A stretch of DNA of 64,000 bases from Orychophragmus violaceus (GCA_030180135.1 CM058231.1:32367034-32431033), one strand, 5' to 3'; counted from the first letter of the stretch, positions 45,754-59,231 are shown. Notes: generated from the sequence alone by a model not told the origin. Translations and numbers: made by a program.

Positions 45754-46935
45754 GTGAAATGTTTTTAGGCTCAAATTTCAAAGTGCCGCCAAATCACCGT
45801 TTTCGAGCTTTTCTCCTCTCCGGCGGACGTCGATTCCTCATGACGTTGCCGGAGAGGTCCTGTCTTTGTTTCTTATTCACGATTGTTGCGGCCTCTCTTC
45901 CCTATTTCTGGCCGAGCAGCGCCTCGTCTCCGGTGACCAATCGACGACAGTGTTCTCTGTCCACAGTATTGTTCTTCTCTGCGGTGGTTCCTTCGAGGTA
46001 TGGTGGTCTACAGCTTTCATTGGTTTCGGCGTGTGGTGGTTCGTTCGCTCCTGGCTTGACGTGGGCTCTGCGCCGCTTCCTCTCTTGAGGTTTCTCGCCG
46101 GCGGTTTCAGTTTCCGGTCGGTCATCTCCGTGTGATGACGACGCGCTTGGTTTCCTCCTCGACCCGATTGTTTGTTATCGCAGCCTCGCCGTCGTTTTTG
46201 CGATGAGCTGAGGTAATCCGTTTTGGTTGGGTTGCTAATTCTTTTTGGTCAGATATGGGTGGGTCTAGGTTAGACCGGTTTAGTATAATTCTAATCACAT
46301 ATGCTACTAGGATAAATTGGTGGTATGGTTTTGTCTTAGTTTCTCAGTTTAGATCTATGTGGTTAACTTGGTTTCGTTTAGAGCGCTTTTCAACCGGGTT
46401 TTATGTTTTAGATCGGTTGATCGGTTATTTGGATTGTCTAGGCTTCGTTGGAGATTTGGGTTAGTGTAGGATTTCTAGCCAAGTTTAATTTAGACGGTCT
46501 TAAGTGCGTCTTTACCTCATCCGTAAGAGGTTTATGAGAACTTTCTTAGGTTCTTTTTTATCGGATTTTGAATCTTGGTTTTGGGTTATGGGTAGGTGAG
46601 AGAGTGTCTCTCTGTAAGTCTCAAAGTTGTTGATGTTGTCGTTCGGTGAGCCGTGGGCTACGTCGACTTATCTCGTTCTTTCTTCCTTTACGGTTACCAC
46701 AATTTCCAAGCTTGAGTTGCTTTGCTTAATTCTTGTGCTATCGATTTATTTTTTCTTTAGCTGTAGGTTTTAGTAACCCTTTATGGGTTTTGTTGCCAGC
46801 TCTATGGGCTGTAGTTGCCCGTTGTTTGAGCTTTTGTTGCCCGTTGTTTGGGCTTTAGTTTCCTTTATTTAGGATCTTGTATCAAACTCTCGGTTTTCAG
46901 TTATATGAATAAAATCCTTTCAGATGAAAAAAAAA
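45754..46935 (+). mobile_element. Non-coding poly(A) retroposon, copy 4
   Basis: The flanks GAATAGTAGATTATAA (45738-45753) and GAATAGTAGACCATAA (46936-46951) agree at 14 of 16 positions, and the 3' end is GATGAAAAAAAAA. About 1.18 kb, GC-rich in its 5' third. Short open frames (such as 45759-46088) resemble no family. Its 3' end lacks the TTGACA motif of copies 1-3, so it may be a different family or a truncated LINE. Confidence 0.65.
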
Positions 46936-47045
46936 GAATAGTAGACCATAAAATGGATTATACTCAGTCCAGAGGAAATTTTTTACTTTATTTTTTTAGT
47001 CCGGAGGAAAATTAATAATAACAAGTATAAGATTTTAACTCAGAA

Positions 47046-47073
47046 CTAGATGATTCGTCCGCACTTTGTGCGG
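47046..47073 (-). other. Helitron 3' terminus: hairpin plus CTAG
   Basis: A perfect 6-bp stem with a 3-base loop (47059-47073), nine bases of spacer and CTAG. This is the transposition stop signal of Helitrons. Confidence 0.88.
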
Positions 47074-47809
47074 GTTAATTTTTTTGTCGATGAATTACAA
47101 TTTTGGTATTAAGAAAATGTTTCATTTGAATATAATAATAGTTAGTTATATAGATGAAAATATGTAAGTTTATGGATTAAGTGTATAATTAGTTGTATTG
47201 TGAATATATATTTGTTTCTATTATAGTAGAATTATATTATATTTATATTAAAATATGGGTAGCTATTTCAACAGTATTAACTTTTGGTTACTATTGTGGT
47301 GAGATAGAAATCTGATTTGGAAAAAGTTTCAAATTGATAGATGTCATAAACTAAACAAAAATATAGTATCAATTTAAGAAACATACAAATAAATATATGT
47401 TTTTGTTTCTAATAATGACGACTCCAAAAAATCTCTAATGAATCGACACAACAATTTTACATTTTCTTAAACCGTGTGTAAAACTGAACCTAAAAAGTAA
47501 TTAAATTGGATGCTAAGAATGGGGTCATGATGACCTATGTTTTCAAATCAAGTCATAATAAATGTACAGAGGAAGTAGAAAATCCAAAAGATCTACATAA
47601 GATCATAGAAAGAGAAATCCATGTTAAAAAAAAAATAAGTGTTTGGATTTTAGGTTGTAATTACATGGAAAATTTACAAAACTGAACATGAATTGTTAAT
47701 AGTCTTGTTAGTAGATAATGTATTGGATGAAAACTTTTTTGTCTAAATAACGTAAATAACTTTAGATTATAAACATCAAAAAGCAGCACTCAACAATAAG
47801 AAATGGTAA

Positions 47810-48966
47810 CTATCTGCCAGGGACATCTCTTTCATTCGCAAGGGAAGCTTCAAGGTGTTTAAACTCATCCAGCATATCTTTAACTTCAGGTAATAGAGGG
47901 TTGAGTAGAATATCAGACAATCTATCTTGAGTCTCTACTTCAACATCTCAAGTATCACCTGGAAAAAATTACATTTTAGTAAAAATCTAACCAAATAAAT
48001 TACATAATCATGTTTTAGAAAACAAAAAATGATACATGTAAAACGATGCATATTACCTCCAAAACGGTTTATCTTCCAGAATCTCAAAACACAAATAACA
48101 TCATCACGCTTAGAAGCATCTAAGCTCTTTGTGAAATCATGGACGTGTGTACCTAGAGCTATACATCTTAACTTGTTACCCCTTCAAAATGTAAGCAAAA
48201 ATAACTTACAAATAGTATTTGAATATTATACAAAGAACAATTACTGATCTATAACCAAATAATTTATATTACCGTGAGTCTTTGATATGAAATATTCTTC
48301 TTGATGTTGCAGGGTTATCAACGTCTACAACCATGGGTCCTGAACTGAACAGCAAACCCATTACATCTGCAAAATACATGAATATGTTAGAACAGTAAAT
48401 AATAAAATAAAAAGTTATACACCCAAAAAACTGACATGCATACCAACAGAAACATTAGTAGGAGTTGAGTAATCTTGGACTTCTTTGATAGTTAAGAAAT
48501 CAAAGAAATGTTTATCATTAATGGCAACTATTATTCTTCGGATGCTAGATCCAGAACTTATACAGAGAATGTATTCAGACTTCGTTGCACGAAATCTTGA
48601 TGGATCATAGGCAACCTTGACACATCGTATGACAATCCACTTCCCTTCTTCTCCCTCTAAACCTATATAGTCGGAAGAATATTCTGGAGCAAGAACCAAT
48701 TCCATCTTTGTACCCTAAACCACCAATGATTCAAATTAGTTTATATAAATCGAAATGCCTTACAGATATCAAAAGTTAATATACACTACTTATAATTTTT
48801 AAGAAACAAAGCTTATGTTTTCACTTACCATTTCATCAGCGATAACAAAATTACGGTATAACCCTTGGCCGTGAACGTGATACTCATATGCCTTTACCAT
48901 TTTAACCTTAAAATGCCAATCTTCTGTTGATCGGTTAACCTCTGAAAGAAGATTGTATCTCTCCAT
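47810..48966 (-). pseudogene. RPA-like OB-fold gene A of the Helitron, near-intact
   Basis: Related to the large subunit of replication protein A, the single-stranded-DNA binding complex; such genes are carried by plant Helitrons. Five exons are proposed: 48829-48966 (start ATG 48964-48966, MERYNLLSEVNRSTEDW), 48444-48714 (the OB-fold DBD-like part with LEGEEGKWIVIRCVKVAYD), 48273-48366 (DVMGLLFSSGPMVV), 48057-48181 (GNKLRCIALGTHVHDF and DDVICVLRFWKI) and 47810-47958. All borders are GT..AG, phases agree, and the product would be about 258 residues. A TGA in the last exon (near 47947) truncates the tail. If that exon border is slightly wrong the gene may be intact. Confidence 0.7.
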
Positions 48967-49424
48967 AGATTTCTTCTATTAAATTTGTAAATTTTTTTAA
49001 AAAGGTTTTGGATATTAAGAAGAAGAGAACTGAGTTTTTTTCAATTAATCTAAGAAATTCAAGAGACTGTTTACATCTTTAAAGATGCTTTTTTTAAACA
49101 AACCGCCTAGGAAATAACCGCATTCAATATATTTAGCTTCATGTTATATGCATTGAATAAATGAGTTTGTCTGTAACGCATTTCGGTCATTAATATTTTT
49201 TCCTGAATAATGATAAGAAAGTTATCATATCCACAAAAGAATCATTTATTCCTATTAAATTTGGACATACCAAAGAACATGCAAAGAATAAAGGAGTAGA
49301 TATTATGGATAATTCATATCCACAAAAGGATCATTCATGATGGCCAATTTTTTTTAAACTCTGCAATTTCACGTATTGCACCGTCCATAATAATTTGAAC
49401 ACAATCACCAGCAGATGTTGTAAT

Positions 49425-50356
49425 CAAATTAATGTTTTTACAAATGAGTGAATAATAAAACTATAACAACTAATACAATTCGTAGATAAATAAAGTCTTC
49501 CAAACATACGGTTTCTAAAAATAAGCTTCGTAAACCTCAAAATGCAAACCATAACGTAGTCATCATTATCTTCGTAAAATTTTTGAAACCCCTTAGCCAT
49601 GTCGCCACCGAGCTCACAGAGCAAGTGACACTTCCTATTAGGTAAAATCTAATAACATATTTATAACACATATAATTATACAACATATGTTGATATCAAA
49701 ACAGACTAACCCAGCATCCACTAGATGAAAGGTTATGGAATCGCAACACCAAGCAATCAAATGATCCACACGCCCAATTAAATCTGTATGAATTCACATT
49801 AAGATAACAAATAAACGTGCTCGGTTAAAAAATACAAACGACCAAACACAGTTATCGTACACACCTACAGAATGAATACCATCATGATACCCCGATTTTA
49901 TATGATAAAAATCAACAAAATCATAGAAATTTCTCTTGCTTATTGAAGTAATCCTCTCAACATATGTTGTCCACTTCCACTTTATTTCGAATCAATGAGA
50001 CGTCGGTTTAAAATCTCCACCAGCCAGTATAAGGCAAAAATCATAAACAATTATAGAAACCCCTTCAACCAAGACATCCAACGATTGGTCTATATAAAGA
50101 TGGCAATCTACAATACCATGTTTTTTATTTCTCTGTAACAGTATCTTTGTAGTTTAGTACAACAAAAACAAAGTAACTATTGGAAATAAAAATTTATATA
50201 TAACTTAAGAAAAACCTGCTCATTAACCAATATTAACCCAATCGTTTGTTTAGCTCCCAAATTGATAACATATCTCCTCAATATCTTAATACGAATTCTC
50301 CACTCACTGATGTTTGGATTCATGGAAGACAAATCAACGAAACTTGAAGAACACAT
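49425..50356 (-). pseudogene. RPA-like gene B of the Helitron, decayed
   Basis: The first exon (50356-50215) has MNPNISEWRIRIKILRRYV and LILVNEQ, matching exon 1 of genes A and C. Downstream pieces are recognisable, such as HGIVDCHLYIDQSLDVLVEG with FVDFYHIKSGY (50120-49860) and GFQKFYEDNDDYVMVCILRF (49595-49530), which is the counterpart of the VICVLRFW region in A. Many stops interrupt it. Its upstream 300 bp is duplicated near the 5' end of the Helitron. Confidence 0.65.
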
Positions 50357-50383
50357 GAAAACAATAGAAACAATTAAAACAAA

Positions 50384-50690
50384 ATAATGGTTCAAGATGT
50401 GGGTGATATGAGTATGGTAGAGCCTGTATTTATAAGGATCATCATATTATCGAAATATTGGTTATCGAAATCTTCTATCAGAAGATTAGTATATTCTTTG
50501 TGATATTTTTGTCACCTTAATTTGGTAATTATTGGTGATATTTATTAGTTGCTAGATTTTAGTCTCGAAATTTGTTTGAATTTGGAAAGTAAAGAAATAA
50601 AATATGAAAAATATCAACTGAACAACAAATTTATGGGAAGAAGTTAAGATTACATTTCGTAATTTTAGGAAACCACATTTAAGTTTTTTA
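50384..50690. repeat. Promoter-region direct repeat, copy near RPA gene B
   Basis: About 300 bp, similar along its whole length to 60724-61026. Both contain TATAAATAC (or CTATAAATAC) on the minus strand just upstream of the gene direction and the word AGAAGTTAAGATTACATTTCGTAA. This copy is directly upstream of RPA-like gene B. Confidence 0.75.
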
Positions 50691-51057
50691 ATTTAATTAG
50701 ACAATAGTTTTTATTTAGCTAATATTTTTTTTGTTTTAAATTGTTCTGTATAATGCACTTTGGGTTGAAAGTATCATTAGTTGCTCATTGAATAATTTTT
50801 TTCGTTCATATAGTAGATTTTGATTATATACATAACAGTTTACATTACTACTTCGATAATTCTAGCAATAACTGTTAATCCGAAATCATAACTAAAGTAT
50901 GCAGAATAAAGAGTCATAATAAATAAGATAAAATCTAATGTCTTACGATAGAATATAGTAAAAACCATAGTTGGGCATTAAGTCAAAATCAATTTAAAAT
51001 ATTACAAACCGAATAAAAGTTCTAAAATTCAAAAGAGATTGGATAAGATGCGGATGA

Positions 51058-52315
51058 TCATGGCTTGAAATTAACTCCGGTGGCTTTTGTCCAGCGAGCC
51101 CTAAAAAGAAAAAAAGGTCTTACAGTCTAAAACATCAAAATACATTTACAATATTGTAATTATTGAAAAACATACCACTCTTTCATCTCCTTAACCTCTT
51201 CCAACTCAGGATCAAATTCGATTTGAGAAATCAGTCCGGAATCTTCTACATAAGGTGTACCTAGGCGATAAAACATTTTTAAAAAACTTTAGATACTACT
51301 GTTATGATTTACAGAAAAACTATATTAACTGATATGTTCATGTTTAGGAATCATAAGTACTTACCAAAAGTAGCATTGACCCTCCAAAACCTCAATACAT
51401 AATTTCATAATTTCCGGATGTATGCCAGTATTCATGAAACTTCATTGCATGAGGACCCTTAGCAAGACATTTTATGTAGGTTCCACTACAATTTTAAGAT
51501 TATAAATTTGTTATTTTAAATAAAAATAGACAAATTATAACGGAAATGGTACATGTTAATGGATGCGTAAATGGTTGCACATAAAGATCAATGTAACAAA
51601 AACATTTAGATTCTTACTTCATTTCCCTCAGACCGAACCAAATCTGCTTCACCGAGTCAGAGGAGTTCTGCCTCCTGTTAATCCTCTCCTTGTCACAGGA
51701 TTCCAGATGACCCACAAATTTGATGCATCCAATAACATCTACAATACAAATATATGAATAATAAATAAAATAAAATAAAAAAATATCAAGATTTTTACAA
51801 TGAAACATACCAATAGTGTGCTTAGATGATATTTTCCGATCTAATATTGGTTCCAATCCAACAAAATCGTAGAAATTATCATCAACAACGATAACGCAGT
51901 TGGAAATTTGAGTCTGAGAGTTTATAACAATCTGTTTGGCAGTAGTAGTGTTTCTCGAATCATCTTGACTGTAAATGACTTCAAAGTTTTGAACATACTT
52001 CCATGAGTCCTCAACAAAATTTTCGCTTATTTTGTGAAAGACATTAGTGGGTATTGTTGCTTCCACCTTGAAACCCTAAACATGTATTTTTGTAAGGAAA
52101 AATTAGTAGACGAATCTAATATTTGAGATCATATGTTACATGATTATAAAACTTAAATAGATCGACAAAAAACAAACCTTTTCATCACAGAAGATGACAT
52201 GACCTTGAAGACCACTTGGGTGTACGTTTGTGTACCACTTTCTAATGACCTTCAGACGACATTTCCAGTCGTTTTTGGTGTTGTTTACGTCCCATAAAAG
52301 AGTGTAGTTCTCCAT
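51058..52315 (-). pseudogene. RPA-like gene C of the Helitron, one frameshift
   Basis: The exon 1 size (52178-52315, 138 nt) equals that of gene A; it reads MENYTLLWDVNNTKNDW. Further exons are 51811-52075 (VEDSWKYVQNFEVIY, the OB-fold part), 51618-51738 (DVIGCIKFVGHLES), 51365-51485 (KCLAKGPHAMKFHEYW) and short terminal exons with GTPYVEDSGLISQIEFDPE (about 51260-51200) and ARWTKATGVNFKP, ending at TGA 51058-51060. In the fourth exon a small indel (near 51400) breaks the LRFWRVN block, which gene A keeps. Otherwise splice sites and domain order are intact. Confidence 0.7.
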
Positions 52316-52435
52316 TATTTGTAGGAAAGAAATAGATTTTTTTGAGAAAAGAAAAGATGGTAAATATAGTAGATTTGGTACCTTTTGGGAAAAAATTAGG
52401 CAACCGTTTATAAATGAAAAGATGTAATTCTTCAT

Positions 52436-53133
52436 AAATAAGTTGTAGTGGTAGTTGTGGTTTTATTATTGCTTTAAATGAGGTGGTGAAGATTTTTTAT
52501 GATTGACTATAAAATTTAAATTTCTTAATTGAGTGTTTGGATATGTCGAAATCATTAATAACGAATATTAGTAGTTTTTAGAATTAATTTTTAATTACTA
52601 AAATAACACAATTAGGAATAAAACCACGAATCTATCTCTAACGTAATATTGTTTTGTTTGTAACAGAGAAATCAAAGAATATTTTGCATTAAATATGATC
52701 ATTTAATATTATTCTTATTTTAATATTCTCGGAAACTGTTATGATATCTACCATATCGGACAAAATCTAAAATAAATTTTTCTTGTTTGCAGGATTTAGT
52801 CAAATCAATTTATGATCAAATTTGTAAAGATAACAAAAGTTTATTTTAATTGCCGATTTTTTTACTTTCCTTCCTTATTCAACCTTTCCCAATATTGTAT
52901 CTTATATTCCAATTTTGTAGAAATGTATCATTATTAGACGACAATAAATTTTGTTTGACTTAATTATTGATTCAAAAAATCATTAGTCATGAATTCATAT
53001 GATACATTCCAATTAAAGATTTTGATTATCATATTAAAAAAAACCAAAACAATTGAATTAAAACTAATGATAAGTCAAAACAAAAAAAAAGTAAACCATC
53101 TAAGTGCAACATTAAGGGAACTCTACTAATGAT
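52436..53133. other. AT-rich spacer between helicase and RPA gene C
   Basis: No coding sequence. It probably holds the 3' end of the helicase gene and the promoter of gene C; no specific element stands out. Confidence 0.4.
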
Positions 53134-56100
53134 CTACTGAGTCAGATTTCTAAAAACCTCCCTGTATACAACATTGGTTGTCTTTTTCACCACATTTCCA
53201 TCTTCATCTGTAATAAGAATCTTCAATCCAGACCTTGATTTCACTTTAGACAAAGCAACATATAACTGACCATGTGAAAACACAGGTTTGGGAAGATACA
53301 AACCGACATTCTCAAGTGTTTGACCTTGACTCTTATTGATGGTAATTGCAAATGCCAACGCCACTGGAAATTGTCGGTGTAGCATCCTAAATGGAAACTT
53401 TGTATCTGATGGTGTCACATACATTCTGTTTAGAAGTATTTTACGACCAATAACGGATTTATTACCAGTTAAAATCATTACTTCCATGCAGTGAGGTATG
53501 AGCTGAGTAATAAGTAGCCTTGTTCCATTTCAAAGACCACCATTAGGATCAATGTTACGCAAGCACATCACTGGAGCACCAACCTTTAGCTTCAAACAAT
53601 GTTTGGGTAATCCAGGCACCTTTATGTTGTTCAAAAACTCAATAGGATAATTGGTATCATCATCTATAGCAGCGTATGAAGGTATAATACTGTCCGAGCT
53701 TCGATATGTCACTTCTTTGCCTATTAAAAAACAAAACATGTTAGACAATGTTATAGATAATTTAGAACAATAGGGCTAAAAGATTCCAATAAGTAAGATT
53801 GTTATATACCTGACAACTTGGAGAGCATATAATCATTAATCTCATCAACATTATCGTTCGTATGGATGGGTATTTCTCTGTTCTTAAAGACTTGACCATC
53901 TGTTGAGTTAACAAAGTCCGGACCATAAACTTCGTTAACTATTGTCTCGATTGGTTTCTCACACTCGGTTATTAACAAATCTTCAGGGATATCGATTTCA
54001 ACGACACCATCATTGGGAGCATTAATTTTTCCATCGCCTATATTCAGTAACCATTCTGAAAATGTTTTCAACTCTTCCGCATCTTGATCACTAATTACAC
54101 CAAGCAATCTCATGTTCTTCGTAAGTGTCAGAACTTTACATGATTCCCATAATTCAGAAGAGTTTAAAGCTGCAAAGATAGTTTCTGATCTTCCTCCCCC
54201 GGGAACTACTGGAAGAATCTGCCTAAAATCACCACCAAAAACCACAACCTTTCCTCCAAATGGCCTATCATCCTTGTCTCTAATAATATCGCGCAAACTT
54301 TGGTCCAAGTTTTCCACACAATGTTTACTCATCATAGGAGCTTCATCCCACACTAAAAGGTTGGCAACTTTCATCAATTCAGCAAAATCGGAATCTGGCG
54401 TCATATGGCAACTTGTGAACTCGTCTGGATTGATCGGAATTGCAAATCGTGAATGCGCTGTTCTGCCACCTTTAAACAACAACGCAACAATTCCACTTGA
54501 AGCAGTATTAATCACAATAAGACCTCTGGAACGAATAGAAGCACTTAATAGACTCCATAGGAATGTTTTACCCGTACCTCCGAACCCATAGAGAAAAAAA
54601 ATTCCTCCTTTATCATTCACAACTGCATCCAATATAGTTTCATATACTATTCTTTGCTCGTCCGTTATCATGGCAAGAAGCCTCTCTTCTTATTTTCTTT
54701 CATCCTCACGGTTATAATTTCGCTCATCGTCTATGAGCCGGTTGCCGTGGTACTCTTCATAATCTTCTGGTAGTGGCATCTCACGCCATTTTGTAAGCGA
54801 TCCACCATAACTTTCCAACTTTGTTTGTATCCTTGTCAATGCTATGTTTTTCCTTTGATCATTAGTTAGAATCAAATCTGCATTATCAAAACATTGTTCA
54901 AGATTTGATTAGCATAGATAATAGATAATATATCGTTAAAAAAAAATGAAATAAAAACCATTACAAACAGTGAAAACAAACAACAATAATTTAGTTACGA
55001 TTTTTACTGCATACCAGGATTTCGACGATTTCTTCTTTCAACGATTAGAATATCTTCGGTTAGATATTCCCATGTTGAATTCCAAACGACCAAAGGATGG
55101 GAAATACTATCTGTTATTAACATCTAGACATAATAATCCATAAGGTAATTTCCATTTGCCCATTCACTTGCTTCCTCAATTGCCAGAATAAATTCTTTAT
55201 CATCATCTAGCAAACCCTAAGCATGACATGCATCTTTAAAAGTAGGGTAGACAATACCTTCAAATGTCCTTATATCCTCATAGCATTGCGGGTATTTGAC
55301 ATAGTTAAGAAGAATTCTTAAATAATACAACTCACCGCAAGCTATACTCACATGAGCAATCCTTCCAATCACATAACCAAGTTTTTCTGCCTTGGTTTCC
55401 ATGACCTCTCTTTAGATACCCATGTAAACTTGGTTGGGAATTGAGAATAAGTGATATCCTTTGCAAGATTAGGATATTTTCTGCATGCAATTATCCAAGC
55501 GAGAAACATAGATTGAATAGCAATGGTTTTGACTAACAGAGTCTCAATGGGTTCAAATTCATCAAAGAAGACAATCTGCTGGTTTGGAAGATGAAAACCA
55601 AGTTTCTCTACAGCCACTGTACGAAAATATGTAGGGAACGCAAAAATACGCCATGTAGCTTCTGGTGGTGAAAGATATCTATCAATCAAAGATTGTGAAA
55701 AATGAATTGAAATATTATGGTACATGTTAAACAAAAAACTAAAGTGTTGAAACAAAAGTGTTTAATACCTGCAGTTGTAGTGGTGCTCAATTTCGTCAAT
55801 AACACCATCTTCGTTCTCTTTTTCAACAGTAGTCGCAACATAATCAAGACCTTTATGAATGTATTTAAACAAATACTTTATGGCTCGGGATTGGACACAC
55901 CATTCGACATTAATATGTGCACGATACCGAAGCATAAGTTTCTTGTTATATGGAACAACATATCCATTGTCAAGTTGAAATTTCCCCTTCTCTACCAATC
56001 TTTTATCACCCCTTCGTCTGTAGCAAGGAAAACCATTTGTATCAATTGTCGTCCTATTGTTTACCGGCCTTGGATACTTCTTCGAACATTTTCCGTTGAC

Positions 56101-59100
56101 CATACAAACACTACTCTTGTTTGCATATTTCCACATGGACCATGCATCATGCATTCCGACACAACGGCATATAAGTTGGGTTGTGTAAACTTGTCTGGTA
56201 TTTCTGCACAAATAATCTTATCTATGTCTTCTGTCTTTGGGAATTTATAACTTTTTCCATAAATAATAGAATATGGGCATGTGGCAATCCTCTTTTTTGA
56301 AACTCAATAGTGTACATTGTTGTAATATAAGAACAAAAGAAGAATGTTTACAAAAATTTAAAAATTTTATTCTATCAAGCATGAAGTTATACTACAAAAT
56401 ATCAAAAAAATATGTAGGGTATTATGATGAGAAGGAAAATAATGAGGAAGTTAAATACATACCTCCAGCAGTCTTTCCAAAGACACCGCCTTTTTTTTTG
56501 GGTCAATTCCATGATCAATCTGTCAAGTTTAGCTTTAAAGATTCGACATATCATATCTGGTATATCCTCGATGGTCAATCTAAATTCATCCATGAACCTG
56601 GTTATCTCCGGCCACTTAGGATTGCATGTAAAAGTAATGAAAAAGTCTGCAAAATCTAAGTATTTGCAGATAGTCATTGCATCTAAATAATGCTGTTGCA
56701 TATACCTAAAACCACCTGTAAAACTTGATGGAATAAATATGCGCTGGCCTTGTTTAAGAAGATTAACACCTCCCGCCTCAGCAAGTTTCTGAATTTTCTC
56801 GTAGTTTTCTGAGCGAAGATTTTTCTGGTTTTTCCAGACATAACGCAACCGGTTGGATTCAATCATCGTATATACGTCAACCAAAAACTGTTGAAACAAT
56901 CTTCCACATCTGTTTATTGTAGGAGCTTCGCCAACTTTTTCACAAATTCTATATGCAAAAAATTCCCGCATAGAAATTACTTTCCTCTTCCTTCCATTAT
57001 CATCTGTCAAACATATTGGAATCTGTAATCTGAAACCATCCTCTCCATATTGAAACATAATTGGATATTGGAGCGGCAAGTAGGCTGGATGAAGTTCACT
57101 AATCCTATGAAATCCCCCATCAGTTGTCTCCAATATAATGTCCCTTGTCTCCATGTTACAAACAAAATCTCCAGGAATAAGTCCAGCCACTTCATCTTTA
57201 GTTGGCAAATTGTGAGTCCTTGCATCTTTTGCTCTACTTTCAATGAATCTGATACGAAAATCGGTATCTTTGGTAATATCAAATCGATCTCTGGCTGCCC
57301 TCAATGAGGCAACATAAGGATTAACCTCATCTAACATATTCTTCAAGATCTCGACAATTTGAATCCTCAGTTTTTTTAACATCCCTTTCGTTATCTCCCC
57401 TACAAAATATACCAAGAAAAGATTTGGCACAATCCTTACCTAAAATTTAGGAGTTGCATATTTAAAAAAAAACTTACCCGTATGCCGCAATTCTATTAGT
57501 AAGTTCATTTAACGTATCATAAATGTATAGCTGCAGAAACTTAAGACATTCTCCAACGTTCGGGAAAAGAGCACCAATTCTATGATAATTTTGGCCATGC
57601 ATCTTGAAAACATATGGTCCACGTCCATCGTTGACGGTATGATCAATCTTACCTCCAAGTGAGGTGAACGCGAACATCATATTATAAGCACGAATGAATT
57701 CCCAAAAATGTTTGAACAATTTACTACCATTCAGAAGCAATTCCAATAACGCCATTGGAGGATTCTGGAGCTTTGGTAGGACGATTTTTTCCTTTTTTAT
57801 AACACATTGTAAAATCCGGCTGCTTTTGGTTATATCTTTTTCCTATTCGTTCTCCATACCACATGTATGCTCCACAATATTGGCACTTATAAGAAAAATC
57901 TCCTTCGTCAAAGTAACCTATTAATAATTTTTTAAATAATGTTTAAATATATGGGTGTTGTTAATATGATATGTGAAACACCTAAGATATTAAAACATAC
58001 CGGTCATATCGTCTAAGGCATCTTGGGTATTTACATCATTTTCTATCTGAAGTGATGCATCATCCATATCATCTTCAGTTGAATCTACATCGCTTGCATT
58101 ATCTTCATCATCAGATTCACTAATATCGGCATACATGTTTGCGAAAGCTGAAATAGATTCTTGTCAATATAGTTAAACTAATTTCATACTAATAATTTTG
58201 GCAAAAAAGTGAAGCTTATGCTTAAATAAATAGTATAACAATGTATACCTTGAGGATGGTAATTAATCTCGGTTATAGGGGGAGCATTAGACGGGGTTTC
58301 ATCAACAGTTGCCGATGACGGAACAAATGTATTTCAGCATTTCTCTTTCCCTTTTATTTGAGATGAATTAGCTTACAATTCCATGCAAAATATACAGTTA
58401 GTGTAAAGCTTTAAATGTGGATGAATTTTGAAACCAAATATTATTGAGGCAATCAAATAAAAAGTACCACGACTTTTGGCGTGATTTCTGTGAGACACAT
58501 TGGAAAAATGTGTTATTTGAGGAGGAATATTGTTTCTCACTTGCATCGGAGTGATAGATCCAATGCCATTATTGCTCGGACCATTTGTGATACTTGAAGA
58601 TGCACTGGAAGATTTGGCTGAGTGTCTACCTACTGTATAAATCAAATATAATTATATCAATGAATGACCTATTTTTAACGTATGTTTCAGTATTTTAAAT
58701 CGAAACCAGACCTTTCTGAGTAAGAAGTGATATCGGTTTACTCTGCCATTTTCTCCCACCTTGCATCAAATAGTATAAATGGTTATCATATAATGTCTGT
58801 TGACAAAATTGTATAATAAAATAAACTCACGTTTCTGTAACGGAAGTGACCCGGAATCATTTATACAATTGGTAATTTCAAGCATCAGAGTGATAGATCC
58901 AATCCCATTTTTGCTCGGACAATTTGTCATACATGAAGATGCACTCGAAGATTTGGCTGAGGCTCTATCTACTGTTTAAATCAAGTATTATTATATCAAT
59001 GAATCATTGCATATTAAGTTATTGTTGTATTTGTAATCGAACCCAAACCTGGGAGAAGAGGAGGTGACATCTGTTTACTCTTGAATTTTCTCCCACCTTG

Positions 59101-59231
59101 CATAAAATCGTATAAAAGGTTATCATATCATGTTTACAAACCAAATCGTATAATAAAATATACTAACGTTTCTGTAATGGAGGTGACCCGAAATCATTTT
59201 CTTTGTCAGATTCGTTACAACCTCTCTTCAT
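53134..59231 (-). pseudogene. Helitron Rep/PIF1 helicase, several lesions
   Basis: The rolling-circle transposase of the element: an HUH endonuclease (Rep) that nicks and joins DNA, fused to a 5'-3' PIF1 helicase. Start ATG 59229-59231. N-terminal exons are acidic and repeated (58450-59231). A zinc-finger-like exon follows (YKCQYCGAYMWYGERIG, about 57890) with a frame change. The body 57755-56400 contains FRLQIPICLTDDNGRK and FFITFTCNPKWPEITRF, and ends in an A9 run frame change. The HUH pair is GLPHAHILLFM (about 56290-56260). The Rep tyrosine motif is KYLFKYIHKGLD (55880-55840). The helicase Walker A is GFGGTGKTFLW (54590-54555), Walker B LLVWDEAPMM (54365-54335). TGA interrupts at about 53529. 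The helicase half is otherwise well kept. Confidence 0.9.
58450..59231 (-). repeat. 339-bp tandem duplication of N-terminal helicase exons
   Basis: Two units offset by 339 bp carry the same exon series. One exon reads SPPLQKR or SLPLQKR, one GGRKFKSK or GGRKWQSK, one SAKSSSASSCMTN or SAKSSSASSSITN. For example GTGATAGATCC occurs at 58551 and 58890. The repeated region encodes a Ser-rich, low-complexity N-terminal extension. Confidence 0.8.

Noticed and set aside
45759..46135. Overlapping open frames in a GC-rich stretch
   Set aside because: They lie in the 5' part of a poly(A) retroposon, match no family, and both strands are open because of base composition.
54112..54591. Plus-strand open frame of 159 codons
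   Set aside because: Antisense to the conserved PIF1 helicase domain with its Walker motifs.
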